A DNA stretch of 64,000 bases, from positions 1 through 64,000 of the forward strand of contig JAIVFJ010000301.1 of the NCBI GenBank assembly GCA_025765615.1. Direction: 5' to 3'. Below are positions 9,813 through 22,522 of the stretch, piece by piece. Position 1 is the first letter of the stretch. Each line of letters starts with the position of its first letter. The position numbers and the translations under genes were made by a program. The notes beneath the pieces are model-generated. The model ran no database searches, was not told where the DNA came from, and worked only from the letters and a program-made list of their open reading frames with translations. Source of the DNA: Zopfochytrium polystomum (taxonomy: Eukaryota > Chytridiomycota > Chytridiomycetes > Chytridiales > Chytridiaceae).

Positions 9813-11488
9813 ATGAAAGGCGCCGAAGGCACTTCCGCCAGCTGGTTCCACGCCTCCCGCACCAAAAAGCTCTACGCGCTCATCACCGCCTTCATCGCCA
9901 TCACATCTGTCTCCTATTTCGTCCTCCTGAGCGATCGTCCGACTCTGAGGTCCCCGCTCTCCCTGCACGACGCGATCGGATCTACGAAGAATCCGGCCCC
10001 GCACAACGGCGCCTGGTCCTGCAACAGAACGCACCCGAGCGATCTCCATCCCCAGAGGCGCGGATGCAGTCCTCGCGCGTTTTACGAGCTTCACGATGCG
10101 GAACAGGGGTTTTCGAGGGAGCGGTTGTGCGTTCCTGCCGGATCGCGTGAGCTGAAGGAGGGCGATTGGGGTCACGGATCGGATATTCCTTTGTGGAAGA
10201 GGAACCTTGGTGAGATTGATTGTTTGCTCGCGCATAGATGTGACAGATCTTTCTGATTCCCACCGCATTGAACAGGCGGCCAGGAATGCGAGGGAACGCA
10301 AGAGGTTTACAATAAATTTGGAATGGTGGGTTGCTCAGTTCCTCCTCGCTCTCCTCCTGTAAGTTGACGAACCTTTTCTATTTCGTAGGAGCATCTAGGT
10401 TCGCGCATTCTGTAACATCCCTCCTCAATGACTCTGATCTCTCACGCCATCGTGCAGACTTCACCAACCCCCTCCTAGTGGACTCTTGCAGCAACCTCGA
10501 TCCGGACCCGAGCCAGTTCAAGATACCAAAAATCGTCCACTTTGTCTTTGGCCTCCAACCCAACTTTGGCGACTTCCCGTTCCAGTTTGTCCACTACATG
10601 GCCATCAAGATGGCCCACACTTCCATCAAGCCCGACGTCATCATGCTCCACTACAAGTACGAGCCAAAGGGAGAGTGGTGGGAGCGCGCAAAGAAACTGG
10701 TCAAGCTCGTCTACGTCGAGTCGGTGCCGACGAAGATCTTTGGCAACCCAGTGGAGAACATTTCGCATCAGGCCGACATTCTCCGGATGCAAGTTGTTCT
10801 CAAATACGGTATTTACTTTGGTTCATCCTTTTTGAACGGCGTCGAGTAATTTGAATTTGAAGGCGGCATCTACCTCGACAGCGACATGATGGTCTTCCGC
10901 TCGCTCGACCCCCTCCTTCACCACGAGACAGTGCTCGGCAAAGAGGACGAGGCGGGGCTCTGCAACGCCATGATCATGGCCGCCCCGAACGCGACCTTTA
11001 TGCGCGAGTGGTACAACAGGTACACCACCTTCAACGACCTCGAATGGTCCGAGCATTCGGTGAAACTGCCGTTGAGGCTCGCGTCGAACCCGCGGGACGA
11101 TATCTGCGTCATGCCGAGGGTGAGCTTCTTCTACCCGAGCTACCACAGGAATCATTGCGAGGTGAGTTATTAAGCTAAAAGGGGGAATCGAAGTTGGAAT
11201 CTGTGAGCTGAAGGCTGCCCTTCTAGTTTGTCCACTTGGCAGATGAATATATTTTCGATAATGGTTATCAGGTAAGTATTTCCTTGCTCCTTATAGCATT
11301 AACGGATAATTTTCCCTTTTGCTCTCTCTTAGTACGCCTACCACGCGTCCAACCACGCTTCAGGGACGTGGACGAAGGAGATCACCCCAGAGGTGGTCAT
11401 GACGAAAAATACGTCCTTTACGAGGCTGCTAAGGCCTTTCCTCGATGAGGATCTCAGAGCGGCCGTTGAAAAGAAGCTGAAGGCGTGA
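9813..11488 (+). CDS. Type II membrane glycosyltransferase with DXD motif
   Basis: The start ATG 9813 leads a short basic N-tail and one membrane anchor (LYALITAFIAITSVSYFVLL), the usual Golgi type II layout. Exons are 9813-10209, 10276 to about 10329, about 10389-10811, about 10868-11162, a short exon near 11227-11271, and one ending at 11488. The catalytic part has IPKIVHFVFG, ISHQADILRMQVVLKYGG and GGIYLDSDMMVF. The last contains the DSD metal and nucleotide-sugar site of the Gly_transf_sug (Och1/alpha-1,4-GalT-like) families. Donor and acceptor sugars cannot be told. The exon-2/exon-3 junction is only approximate because the obvious splice pair does not keep phase. Confidence 0.8.
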
Positions 11489-11737
11489 TCTTGTTCCCTG
11501 CGCATTTTTTTTTGTCTTGATTTAGAGAGAGTGTGCTCCTTTTCGGCACGAAAATATTTATTGAAACAACAACTGAAACGAAATCGTTGCATGATGAAAA
11601 GAGATTTAGATCCATTGCTTTGTATTAACTCGTTTTTTTTAAAAAACTGAAACGAAAGCGCTGCATGATAGAATGAGATGTAGATCCGCGACTTCTTGCT
11701 TTTTCCATTTTATTTTCGTTTAACTCGATTTTTTCGC
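11489..11737. other. Convergent 3' intergenic spacer
   Basis: An AT-rich spacer separates the glycosyltransferase and ABCA stops. It holds a near-duplicate of about 30 bp: aaactgaaacgaaa...gcatgat occurs at about 11570 and 11645. Confidence 0.5.
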
Positions 11738-14700
11738 TCATACCCGTTCATCATTACCCCGAACCACTCTCCCATTGGTGCGCTTCAAGACCTGAAGAAA
11801 CACATCCTCCAGTGTCGTTTGCTTAACGTCCCTGTGTGCTATCGTTTGGAACAAATTTCGGAGCAGTTTGTATAACACTCACCACTCTGTCACCATTCCT
11901 TTGATCTGCAGCTCCTCGACTTTACAAAGCACCTTCTTCAGTGCCCGATGCTGCTTTGCAAACTGGTAGCACCGCTCAAAGGCAAACCCTCTCAGCGCAA
12001 CAAACCCGGGCGGCAAAAGCTTCTCGACCTCTTCGGCCGCCATCTCCGTCGTGAGGCCCGACTCGCACCGGAAGCTGAGTATGAGGCCAATATCGTGGCG
12101 GCTTTTGAGGAGCTGGGAGGAGCCAAGGGAGCGTAAGCGGCCGGAGACCATGATGCCGATCCGGTCGCAGCAGGCTTCGGCTTCTTCCATGGAGTGAGTT
12201 GTCTTTTTGAAGGATGATTTTATTTAGCGATTTTTGGACGGAGTTTGGAGAGGGACTGACCAGAATCACGGCCTTTCCGGCGCTGGCGCGCTGAATGATG
12301 CTCCAGATACTCTTTCGGACCTTCAAGTCCAGTCCCGTCTGGCGGTTGGCAACATCAGAACCGCATCAAAAACGCACGAAGGGTTTTTCCAGGACACTTA
12401 CCGTCGGCTCGTCCAAAAAATCACGCTCGGCGACCCAGTCAACGCAATCGCAATGCTCAACCGCCTCTTCTGCCCCCCAGAAAGCTGGTAGACTAGCTTG
12501 TCCGCCATCCTCTCGAGCTCAACCTGCCTCAGCATCTCCTCGACTATCCTCGCCTCCTCTTCCACCGCCAGAATCCTCGACGATTTCGCCCTCACGTAAA
12601 AATACAAATGCTCGCGAATCGACAGGTCCTCCCAAAGCAGGTCTTGCTGCGGACAGACGCCGATCCGCTCCTGCCGCGCAAGTCCGGCGTCGCGGCTGAC
12701 GCTACCGGCCAGGTGGTGCCCTGCGATCACAGCGTCGCCGGAGGAAGCGCGTTGCAGCCCGGTGAGGACTGAAACGAGGGTCGACTTGCCGGCGCCGTTT
12801 GGGCCGAGGAGGCCGAGGACTTCGCTTGAGCTGACAGCGAGGTGGACCCCGTCGACCGCGAGCTTGGGACGGGTTGACTCGTCGGCGGGCAAGCGGTCGT
12901 TGGTGGAGGCTACTTGTGTGCTTTGTAGGCACGAGTTTAACACTCTGACGACGAGGCGTACAAGTCGTGAGACTAAACCAAGCTGCGATGGCTTGGAAGC
13001 GCCGTGGATCTTGCGGATCCCGTTCACAATCAGCGGAACGCGGGAGCTCGCATCATCGGGGCCTCTCGCAAAGTCGTCAAGCAGAAGCTGCCGCACACGC
13101 GAGCGCTCGTGCGTGACCTCTGGATCTTCCACGTACTTTTCATTCTCCTCGGCCTCGGTCACCCGAGCAGCCACTTCACCGTCACCGTCGAGACGAATCC
13201 GCTCTTCAAAGCTGACGCTTGCGCTCCACAGCCTCGCAAGCCGAGCCGCTGGGACTGAAATCGGCCAGTGCCACGGTCGCGGTGGCTCGCCGCTACTGTT
13301 TTGCGCTTCGGCGTTGCCGAGATCGCTGCGACCGAGTGGAATTACTGTATCGAGGTAACCTGCCAGAAAAGGGAGGAAAATGGCTTGGACGGCAAGGGCC
13401 AAAAGGCAACGTGCTACTTCGTCCGTCGGTGCGAGGCTGGAGAAGGTGCGATAAGGATTCGCGGACGATGTCGAAAAAGCTCGCCTAGAGTTTTTGACAA
13501 TGAACGTGTCAATGATAATGCAAGTGTTTCATATGAAAGCCTAACTGGTTTAAAACCGAGAGCGCTCGATAGAATGCGAACGGCGGCCAGATCAGAAGCG
13601 TTGAAGGAATCGAAGAGGCTGCGTCAAATAATTGGTCCAGTGAGAGACTGACGACAACGCTGCACATCACCAAAAGGAATACAACGACTAGAAAACAGTT
13701 AGCTTTTCTGGGCTTTCGATTCCACGCTTTCGCAATACCAAGTGCAAGCTGGTGTGAATGGAACACTTTGGAAAAGGAGAAGGCCATGCCGATTTGCACG
13801 AATGTCCACAGCACGAAGAGAAGGAGAATCAACGTGATCGAAGTCTATCATCAAGCTCTTCATTAGACGGGGATGGTTGGGGGGCCTGCTCACCTGTGTG
13901 AACAACTCCAGCCTTGACAAGAATCCTGAGGCAATAAACATCTGATAATGCTCAGTGCAGTCCATGCAGCAATGCTCACTCTACCGTGAAGGAAGTCAGA
14001 CTTAGGAAAAGGAACGTCGCGAAGTGAGCCAAATTGTACAATCCGAGGTTAACGCCGTTCTATACTCGTTGGGTTATCAGTTTGAAAGCCAATTTGCATA
14101 ACACTTGCCATTCTCATCATCGTGACAATCTATATCAGTTTCCTTTAGTTCGACGTTTCAAGTTGAGCATGGAATTTTACCTGAGCCTCTCTCTCATGCA
14201 CCAAAATCAGCACGAACAGCGGCATCAAAAACGACACCCCAAACGGGTACAGCACGCCTCCAAAGTAGCTCCCCAGCGGCGGAACCTTCCCGTCCGCCTC
14301 CAGCACCGGAAACGCCCTCATCGACTGCGTGATCGTCGCCGCCCCGAGCCGCCCCGGCCGCGACGCACGCAGCACCCCGTTCGAGATCTTGGACATCGCC
14401 GCGAGCCGACGGAACCCCTTTGGAGCGTACCCGAGCGCGCGCGACGCCTCGTCCAGACGCGCGTCGGACCCAATTTGGAGAGTCAAGCTGAGGGAGAGGG
14501 ATGAAGGGTCGACGGCGTCGAAGTGGATGGCGCCCGAGGGCATTTGCCGTGTGCTGCGGGCCGTGTCGGCGAGGAGACCGACGATGTCGAGGTAGCGTGG
14601 GTTGATGGCGGTGAGGGCGTGCTGGTCGATGGAGGAAAGCTGGCTCACGGTTGTTATGAGCCTGTCTCGGAGTGCTAGATCGAGATCTTCTGTGGAGGTG

Positions 14701-15789
14701 CCATTCTTGTGCCCGTAGTCGATGTAAGAAAACAATTATGGGCTCAGAAAACGATTGCGCTCAATAAAATGAACTCACGAGCTGAAAATAAGGAAGCCAC
14801 TGATACCCGGACAGAATCGGTCCCTTCATGTCGATTTCGATCAACACTCTCTTCTCCGTCGACTCCAAAATGCCACGCTTCTGATTCGGAAACACCGGAT
14901 CGAACCCATAAATCGGAAAGTCCGTCTCCCCGATCGGCAACGCCGTGCTTTCGATCGCGACCACTGGCGACTCTTGATCCTGGTTCAGCACCCACGACCG
15001 ATTCACCGAGTCCGCCATCCCGACCAGGTACCACTCCCTCGTCTGCTTCGCGACTAGCACCGCCGTCAGCGTCTCGATCGCCGGCAGGTTCAGCCACCCG
15101 GCATCCGGCTGCGGCAGGAACGTCGTGTCCGCTGAGAACAGCGGGTCCCGCGTCGACACGTGCGGGTCCATCACGTATGGCGGCTTCCCGACCGCGTGCC
15201 GCCGGCCGAAGGTGTGCACGCAGAACGCGTGTGGGAAGACTGTGTAGGCTTGGTTGAGGTCGAGCACGGAGCCGCTGCTGCCGAAGAGGGTTGTTGCGAG
15301 TTTGAGAAAATTGACGTGCGTGACGGGGAGCGTTGCGCCCGGGACTGTGGAGGGGTCGGTGACGGGGAGCGCTGGGTTGGTGGTGCTGAGGATGGGGAAA
15401 TTGTTGCCGTCAAGTGCGGTTTCGTTCGAGCAGTAGAGGACATCTGTGCAAGTTGGAATTTAGATGACTGAAAAATTGGAATTTGATTTCGTACTCTGGA
15501 TCTTGAGGCCTTTGAGTAACGCCGATTGTATGAAAAGACCCAGCCCCATCGAGATCACCACCATCATGACGGGACACACGCTTGGCTATGTAAGGGATCA
15601 ATCGAATGAGGAAGATCTGCCCCTTACCTTACACAGCAGATGCTGCTGACCCAATGTCTCTGGAGAGCAAAACACGCTTGTCATCGTCACTGAAACAGGG
15701 ATCGATCATCCTACCTTATGATAAGCAACTGTTTTGTAGGCCTTTCGCAATGGAACTGTAAGTCTTGGGCCAATGCCGGTTCGTTCCAT
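11738..15789 (-). CDS. ABCA-type half-size ABC transporter
   Basis: This is a multi-exon minus-strand gene with inferred start ATG 15789 and stop 11740-11738. Order: cytosolic N-tail, first TM helix ([14 protein letters not shown]), a large extracytoplasmic domain, further TM helices ([26 protein letters not shown]), then one nucleotide-binding domain. This has Walker [11 protein letters not shown]-loop CPQQDLLW, signature [16 protein letters not shown]-loop [10 protein letters not shown], and the ABCA-type ending [10 protein letters not shown]. One TM set plus one NBD makes it half-size, like lipid transporters of the ABCA group. The Walker B segment (VIFLDEPT in the family) is broken by a missing T in the T run at 12415-12420. 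Either the base is missing from the assembly or the gene is dead. Confidence 0.85.
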
Positions 15790-15991
15790 CTAGGCTTACC
15801 AGAGCGCGACATTGCGCCCGGAGACGGTGAGGCTGGGTATTGCACGACATGCTGGATCTCAGCTCCTAGATCCCCTGACAAACTTTTTTCATTTACTACC
15901 GACTTAAAGTAGTACATTTGTAATGGTGTTTCTCGTTCCACCCATGTGCGAAAGCGCACTCTCGGCTTGGGAGCTTTGTGCGAAGGAGCAG
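15790..15991. other. Spacer between ABCA start and family copy 1
   Basis: Nothing recognised. Confidence 0.4.
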
Positions 15992-17051
15992 TTACTCGTT
16001 GTCATCATAGCGGGCTTTGAGAACGAATAACAAACAACCATTTGGTAGATATCTTTTGTAATTTGCAATTGAGCACTGCAGATCGCAAAACTGCCAATTC
16101 TTCTTGTTATGAACAACAACACAGCCTCCTTGCACCACATGCTCATCCACCTTTGTCTGCGCTCTTTCTTGCATCTTCTCCGCTCCACTAATCAGCCCTT
16201 TTTCCATTACCAACTTTTACGTGCTTGATCTCGTCGGGCGACATGGGCTTCTTTTGAATGGGTTCCACGACTTTCCGCCTGACGCCGACGACTTTGAAGC
16301 CGCGAGGCGGCTCGCCGATCCAAGTGCGTCACCGTGCCTCCGTCCCTTGTGTGAGAACTGTCGGCCTGAGCGCCCCCTTGCACCGTCCACTCGTCGCTGG
16401 TGAGGGCAAAGTCGATCGCGCGATGAAAGATGAATTGGTGGGAGCGGAATTTTTCGCTCTTGCTGCAGTCGGTCTGCGCGATTGAAAGTCAGCCAACTAC
16501 TGCTTTGGAGGCCCTTGTGCCAACCGAAGGAATAAATGAATGTCCCTACCAGCTTGTGTGTTTTTTGGCCGCCGCAAACCGTATAGCAGCTTTGCGACGG
16601 ATCCTGCTCATTGTTGATGACTTTGTTTTCCTTGCCTTTGTCCTGCTCGAAACCGTCCTTGCACCTCTTCTGGGTTGCCTGTTGAGCAATTTTCCTGTTA
16701 CGGTGGTGCTCCTACATAAAAATGCAAGTGAATTATGTAAACACAGAAAGGGGCTTCACAGCACGAAGCAAATTTGGGCCGTACCTCTACAAGAGCCTTT
16801 GCTCCTTTAGTGGCGGCGATGGCGGCGCTGGTTGCGTTGATCTCCGTGGAGATGGGCTCGATGCGACGGAACAACTTGCCAGCGAGGCTCGAAGTGGAAG
16901 AACGAGCATTGGGTGGCCGGCGCTCGTCGAGCAGGGAAGATTGAGAGGGTGCTCGTCGTTGCGCAGTGGAGCTGGTGATGCCTCTGCCGGCTGGAGCGCT
17001 CCGCACAATACAGCCAAGGGCTGCGACTGCGATGGCATTGGAAATGATCAT
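15992..17051 (-). pseudogene. Array family copy 1, frameshifted
   Basis: This copy has the family's three-exon plan. Exon 1 (17051-16785, 89 codons) has a signal peptide (MIISNAIAVAALGCIVRS) and the LFRRIEPISTEI segment. Exon 2 (16711-16550, 54 codons) has the HHRNRK start and SCYTVCGGQKTH. Exon 3 (16473-15992) starts TDCSKSEKFRS and ends with GGCVVVHNKKN. Exons 1 and 2 are intact. Exon 3 is shorter than in other copies and needs several shifts, including one missing and one extra A on either side of SPDEIKHVKVG near 16215-16260. The C-terminus is extended by 30 extra residues. The Ty1/copia element sits 214 bp upstream of its start. Confidence 0.7.
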
Positions 17052-17265
17052 CGCGTGCGATGGGTTTCCATGCACCTCACAGGGCGCTAGCAGACACCGT
17101 CTTGTTCTTTTCATAAGCCGTTTGCTCTTTCCTCCGGTTCCTCTGGCTGCGCGCGGGCGAATTTCTGACATGCTCCCACGCCTTGCAAAAAAAAAGTAGT
17201 TAGCTTTCACCGAGAGCATCGGCGCGGAGACTGGGGCGCACAAAATGTGCTTCGCCCACGCCCGC
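17052..17265. other. Proximal upstream region of copy 1
   Basis: The 214 bp between the copy 1 start and the retrotransposon. No gene is seen. Confidence 0.4.
17261..17265. repeat. 5-bp target site duplication, left (CCCGC)
   Basis: CCCGC directly precedes the left LTR and recurs at 22784-22788 right after the right LTR. Confidence 0.9.
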
Positions 17266-17526
17266 TGTTGAGAATTGGAGGGAACTGCACACGAGAATGA
17301 GATGAAGATTCTCCCACTTATATTGAGGAAGGATGACGAGAGAGAGACGTTTGGGGACGGCAACGAGGAAGGAGGGCGGCGTCACAAACCTGCACACGAG
17401 AATGAGATGAAGATTCTCCCACACCGTGTGTGACTTGGAAATCAGCATAAAAGAGGAAGAAGAGAATGGGCAAACACATGAGAGTAAAAGGAGCAGAGAA
17501 AAAGGTCTAAAGTCTAAAAGTCAACA
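17266..17526 (-). repeat. 3' LTR of the copia element
   Basis: 261 bp, left on the map. Nearly identical to 22523-22783, with inverted TGTTG/CAACA ends. It contains an internal direct repeat of CACACGAGAATGAGATGAAG. Confidence 0.95.
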
Positions 17527-17527
17527 C

Positions 17528-17545
17528 TCCCACCCATCGAGACGT
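17528..17545 (-). other. Polypurine tract
   Basis: Read on the minus strand, a GGGTGGGAG purine run lies just upstream of the 3' LTR, the expected plus-strand primer site. Confidence 0.6.
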
Positions 17546-20500
17546 TTAGGGAAGAAGGAGATGGGAACGAAGCAAGGTGAAGGAGTCAGCTGGAAGGGGC
17601 TTTGTGAGGATGTCAGCGACCATCTCCCAAGAGCGGAGATGCTGGACGTCGATGATGTGCTGCTGTACCTTTTCACGGATGAAGTGATGGCGAATGTCAA
17701 TGTGCTTAACCTGATTGGAAAGCTTCTGGTTCTTGGCGACGGCAATGGCACTGCGATTATCTTCGTAGATTATGGTTGGACCACCAGATTGAGGCACACC
17801 AAGGTCGGACAGAAGTTGACGGAGCCAGAGGACTTCCTGTGTGGTGGAGGAGAGGGCCATGTATTCTGCTTCGAGTGTGGAAAGCGCAACAGTGGCCTGG
17901 ACGTGACTGCGCCAGGAAATGGGACCTCCAGCGTAGAATTGAACAAAGCCTGTTGTGGAGCGGCGATCAGAGGCAGTGCCCCCAAAATCGGCATCGGAGA
18001 AGCTGTGGAGTGGTGGGCGTTGAAGGTTACTAGCGGTGGCAGTGGGTCCAGCATAGGCAAAGTGGCTGAAAGAGACAAGGGACCGGGACAAGGCAGAGTA
18101 GGTGATGCCGTATGGTAAGGTACCACGGAGATAGCGGAGAATGCGTTTGGCAGCAACCCAGTCAATTTCAGTTGGGCAACTGAGGCGGCGACTGAGGCGG
18201 GCAACAGCCATGGAGATGTCAGGGCGAGTACCCAAGGAGAGATAGAGTAGACAGCCAATGAGTTCTGCAAAAGGCTCAGACGTAGGAGCGGAGGAGGGGT
18301 CTGGCGTATACGAGGTGTGCATGGGGGTGGAAACAGAGGCCTAGTCCGACATGCCAAAACGTTGGAGGATGGACTTAGCATAGCCAGTCTGATGAACACG
18401 CACGCGAGTGAGGTCAGGGGACTGCTCAATCTCGAGACCAATGAAGTAGCGGAGAAGGCCGAGATCTTTCATGCGAAATCGGGCGCGGAGGGCGTCCTTA
18501 ATTGCGGAGATTTCAGTGGAGGTCGATCCAGCAATAAGGAGATCATCAACATAGGCTACAATGAAACTCTTGAGACCGTCGCGAACACGAACATACACAC
18601 ACGCATCTGCCGGGGAAGGAGTGAACCCAATAGACTGGAGATAATCATCCAGGGTCTTGTTCCAGAGGTGAGGTGCCTGCTTCAGCCCATACAGGGAACG
18701 TTTAAGCTTCCAGACATGATCGATTTTTCCAGAGGCAACGTGACCAACAGGTTGCTCAATGTAAACGTCGCGGTCAATGGGTGCATAGAGGAAGGCAGTA
18801 GTGACGTCCAAGTGGTGGATGGCGAGGCGCTCGCGAGCACAGACAGCAAGCACACTGCGAATGCTGGAGAGTTTTGCAGTTGGGGCAAAAATGTCGTCAA
18901 AGTGGACGCCAGCGACTTGCCGGTAACCTTTGGCAACAAAACGCGCTTTATACCGTGTGGGGCAACCATTTGCGTCTCTCTTGATCCGAAATACCCAGCG
19001 TGAAGGGAGGACAAGAGTGTCAAATGGGCGCGGGACGAGGTCCGCGACGTCGTTTTCCCAACAGGAGGCAAGTTCCTCCTCACGGGCAAGCCGCCACTGC
19101 TCCGCATCTGGTCGACTATTGCAGTCCCGTACTGTTTGGGGATCGTCAGTAGGAACTGTCTCAGTGAGCGCTCCGACAAGGTCAGACTCGACACATGCAA
19201 GGAGCGTCGAGGGGGGAGCCAAGGATGGTGACTCCTCCCAAATAAGTCGACTGAAAGTGGTGAGGAGCCCAACAAACAGGGAAGAACCAGAATCGTCAGG
19301 GACATACGGTTGACCATCAGGGCGGAGGTAGTCCTTAAGGCGCGAGTTGGGTTGGCGAATACGGGTGGAGCGACGGAGTCCTGCTGCCATGGGAGGAGAC
19401 TGCTGTTGATGTGTTTTTGGAGGCGGCGAACTGAGGGGAGGAAAATCAACATTGTAGTGGGATGGCAGAGGAGTCGGAGACAAGGGAACCACCGAGATGG
19501 CATCAGGTAAAGGCCGCTCAGGGGAAGGCGGGAGCGGAAAAAACGAAGGAGGAGTGGGCACTGCAGTAGAGAGGGAACGTAGGAGTGACATGGGAGAGGT
19601 AGCAGTCGAGGATGCGGTGGGGTCAGGTACCTCTGTAGCGGTAGTGTGGGGGACAACACCACAGTCTGAGAGAGGCGTCGACGAGTGAGTGGATGTGGGT
19701 GACAGTGTGAGTTCGTCAGGCACCGCCGCTGGAGGTTCCTGCTACTGGGATAGCAGGGGTGGAAGGAGATGCCAGGGAGGGGAGTGGAATGTGAAAAGGA
19801 TAAATAGACGCAACAGGATCTGCAGGCAGCAGAGCGGGAGAATCAGATCCTGGTGGGTGAGAGGAGAAGAATAGTGAGGATGGATTAGAGGGCAGTTGAG
19901 GGTCGGAAGGGTCGAAGGTGTCCTCCCAGAAAATGACGTTTTGACTTAAAACTACACGGCCAGAGGAGAGACGAACACGATATGCCTTTGACTCAAGGTC
20001 GTAACCGACAAAGCGACCCTTTTCAGCCTTTGGGTGAAGTTTTGAGGCACGGTTGTCCCGAACCCGAATGACAAAAGCGACACAGCCCCAGGTGCGGAGG
20101 TGTGAGAGGTCAGGCTTGTGGCCGTGGATTTTCTCGTAAGGAGACTTTCCGTTGGCGCCAGGTAAGCGGTTGTGCAAGTAGGCCGCTGTCATAAATGCCT
20201 CTCCCCAAAAACTGAGTGGGGCGTGAGCAGCGTGTAGCATGGAGAGTGCACGTTCTGCAAGTGTACGGTTCATACGTTCGGCGACCCCAATTTGTCCGTG
20301 ATGAGCAGCGCCAGGTGTTGCAAGTTGGTGTTCAATCCCAGCTTGACGTAAAGGAAGTCGGAAGTCGGATCCCATGAATTCGGAGCCCCGGTCTGAGCGA
20401 AAAACCTTGAGGGAATGGCCAGTCTTCTTTTCCATGATAGTGCGAAAATCCGCAAAGTGTGCATATGTGGAGGCAGATGTGAGCGACTTTTGAAAACACG

Positions 20501-22479
20501 CTCGGACATAGTGCGTTGCATCATCGATAAAGAGGGTGACATTCTTGTGACCTGCGATAGTTGGCTGCTTGCAGACAAAACTGTCAGAGTGAACTACTTC
20601 AAGTGGGAGCAATGCGCGACGGCCAACAGCAGGTAGGCAAACATGATGCCCTTTTCCGTACAGGCAACCTTCACAGCGGAGAGGAATTGGATCTGGGGGA
20701 AGGCGAAGCTGATCAGCGACTTGGTTGAGAATGGGGAGACCTGGATGACCAAGATGGTTGTGGAGCGTGGCACGTGTGAGGGGAGCAGCAGGACGGTGTA
20801 AGGAGAGGACAGCTTGTTCTGCCTGATTTGTGACGTAAAGGCGTGCACCCAGGGACCAGAGATTCTTGAGACGACGACCGCAACCAATGAGTTTTCCACC
20901 TGCCACTAGTTGAACGAAATTGCGGGAGAACGAGACTGATGCGCCACCCGCAGTTAGCCGGTCCACAGAGACAAGGTTGGCTTTGAGCTTTGGGGCAAAG
21001 TAAACTGTCTGAAGATGGAGAGTCACGAGAGAGGGGTCATCCGGTGCGCGTGGGAGCAGAAGGGAAAGGGAGCCCACGTGCGTGCAGTGCAAGGCAGAAC
21101 CATCTGGTTGGCTAAGTTTGAGGCGGGATGGGCGAACACTGTGAAGGTGTGAGAGGTTGGAGGTGAGGTGCTGTGTGCAGCCGGAATCAAGAAGGAAATC
21201 AGGATGTCCAGCTGTGGTAACAGCATATACAGCCTCCTGGGAGAATAGATCCACGCGTAGAAAAAGTGTACCCAGGGCCAGGATATACAAGAGAAACTGC
21301 AGAAGTAAGTTTGTCCAGAAGCGAACCCAACCCCAGCTCAATGCAAAACATGAGACTGGTGGGCGTGGAAAGATGAGGCGACCCACACAGCGCGTGAACG
21401 AGTGTGGAGGTGGACGACGGAAACCAGAGCGACGATCGGCTGAGAAGACGAGAGTCGAACCCAGCAGGCAAGGGACAGACGGAGAAAAAAGAGGGACAAG
21501 TGGAAGGCGCGAGGCGTAGTAGGCAGAAGAGTACATGTATTCTTCAACAAATGGCTCTTCCAATTCAACGGCACGGGGTCCAACGAGCATCGCTGAGTCC
21601 TTCATCGCTTTCTCTTGTTTCACTTGATTTTCAGCACCTTGCACGCGACAGGCACGACGAGGATTGTGATACCGTTTGCAAGTGTCACACGTACCCCAGC
21701 ACTGCTCTGTTGTGTGTGTGGAGGCACGTCGGGATCGTCCAGCGGCGGAGCACTTCATGCAGGAGAGTGGATCAACGAGAGATGGGACACCTGGAGAGAG
21801 GGAGACAGTCATCTTCATGACAGTTTGGAGCGCATCATGATCACGGCGAATCTTGGCTCGGATGTCAGAAAGAAGGTCGTCGCTGGTGAGTTCGCTGTCG
21901 TGCTTGATGTCGGCGTAGCTGGTCCACATGGAAGTCGACGGAAGTGCAAGCATGACGAGATCAACAAGTATATCGTCGTCAAGGGGCTTGTTGGCCTTGC
22001 GAAGAATGGCTTGATTTTTCTCAAGGGAGTCGAGGCACTCAAGGAGAGTAGCGTTGTCGGCTGCCTTCGTTTGAAACATCTGACGTCGAACCGTGCTGAG
22101 AACGTGACGATCGGACTGGCCGAACTGTTTCTTGAGGCGTTGCCAGATGGCGGCAGCAGTGTTGAGGCTGCTGACTTGCTCCTGAAGTTTGGGACTGAGA
22201 GCGAGGAGCAGAAGTTCGATCGCCTCGGCGTTGCCTTTTCGGAACTTGATCTTTTCGTCGGGGGAGAGAGCGACCGCAGCTACATCTTTGTTTGACATAT
22301 CCTTGCCTGGGAGCCGGGTAGGCATCGTGGAATTTGTCCGCATTCGTGAGTATGTCGGGATCATCAAGCTTGTTGGCGGTGTTGGCGATGAAGCGACTCC
22401 AGATGGCATAAGAAGGAGAGTTGACGTCTTCCGGATCGCCTGTGAAGATTGGGAGGATGATGCGCTTCAAGTCGGTCAT
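17546..22479 (-). pseudogene. gag-pol of the copia element with two frameshifts and one stop
   Basis: Gag starts at ATG 22479 (MTDLKRIILPIF). The pieces give a Gag domain, a zinc-knuckle-like CMKC...H...C, protease DSGCTQHLTS, an integrase with an HHCC finger (NHLGHPG...CEGC) and DDE residues (IDDATHY, SDRGSEF), reverse transcriptase with YVDD, and RNase H (ALSTLEAEYMAL, YEDNRSAIAVA). Breaks: a frame change near 22310 in gag, a frame change near 19720 between integrase and reverse transcriptase, and an in-frame TAG just after FGMSD at 18341-18343. With nearly identical LTRs, these are either very recent mutations or sequencing indels. Confidence 0.85.
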
Positions 22480-22509
22480 CGTTTTGCGTGTGCGATTCAG
22501 TAGCACTTT

Positions 22510-22522
22510 GGGCTCATAACCC
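22510..22522 (-). other. Primer binding site matching the initiator tRNA-Met anticodon arm
   Basis: The plus strand reads GGGCTCATAACCC directly beside the 5' LTR. That is the anticodon stem-loop of a eukaryotic initiator tRNA-Met (CAU anticodon). The element strand is therefore complementary to an internal tRNA fragment rather than the tRNA 3' end, as in the half-tRNA priming known for Drosophila copia. Confidence 0.75.
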
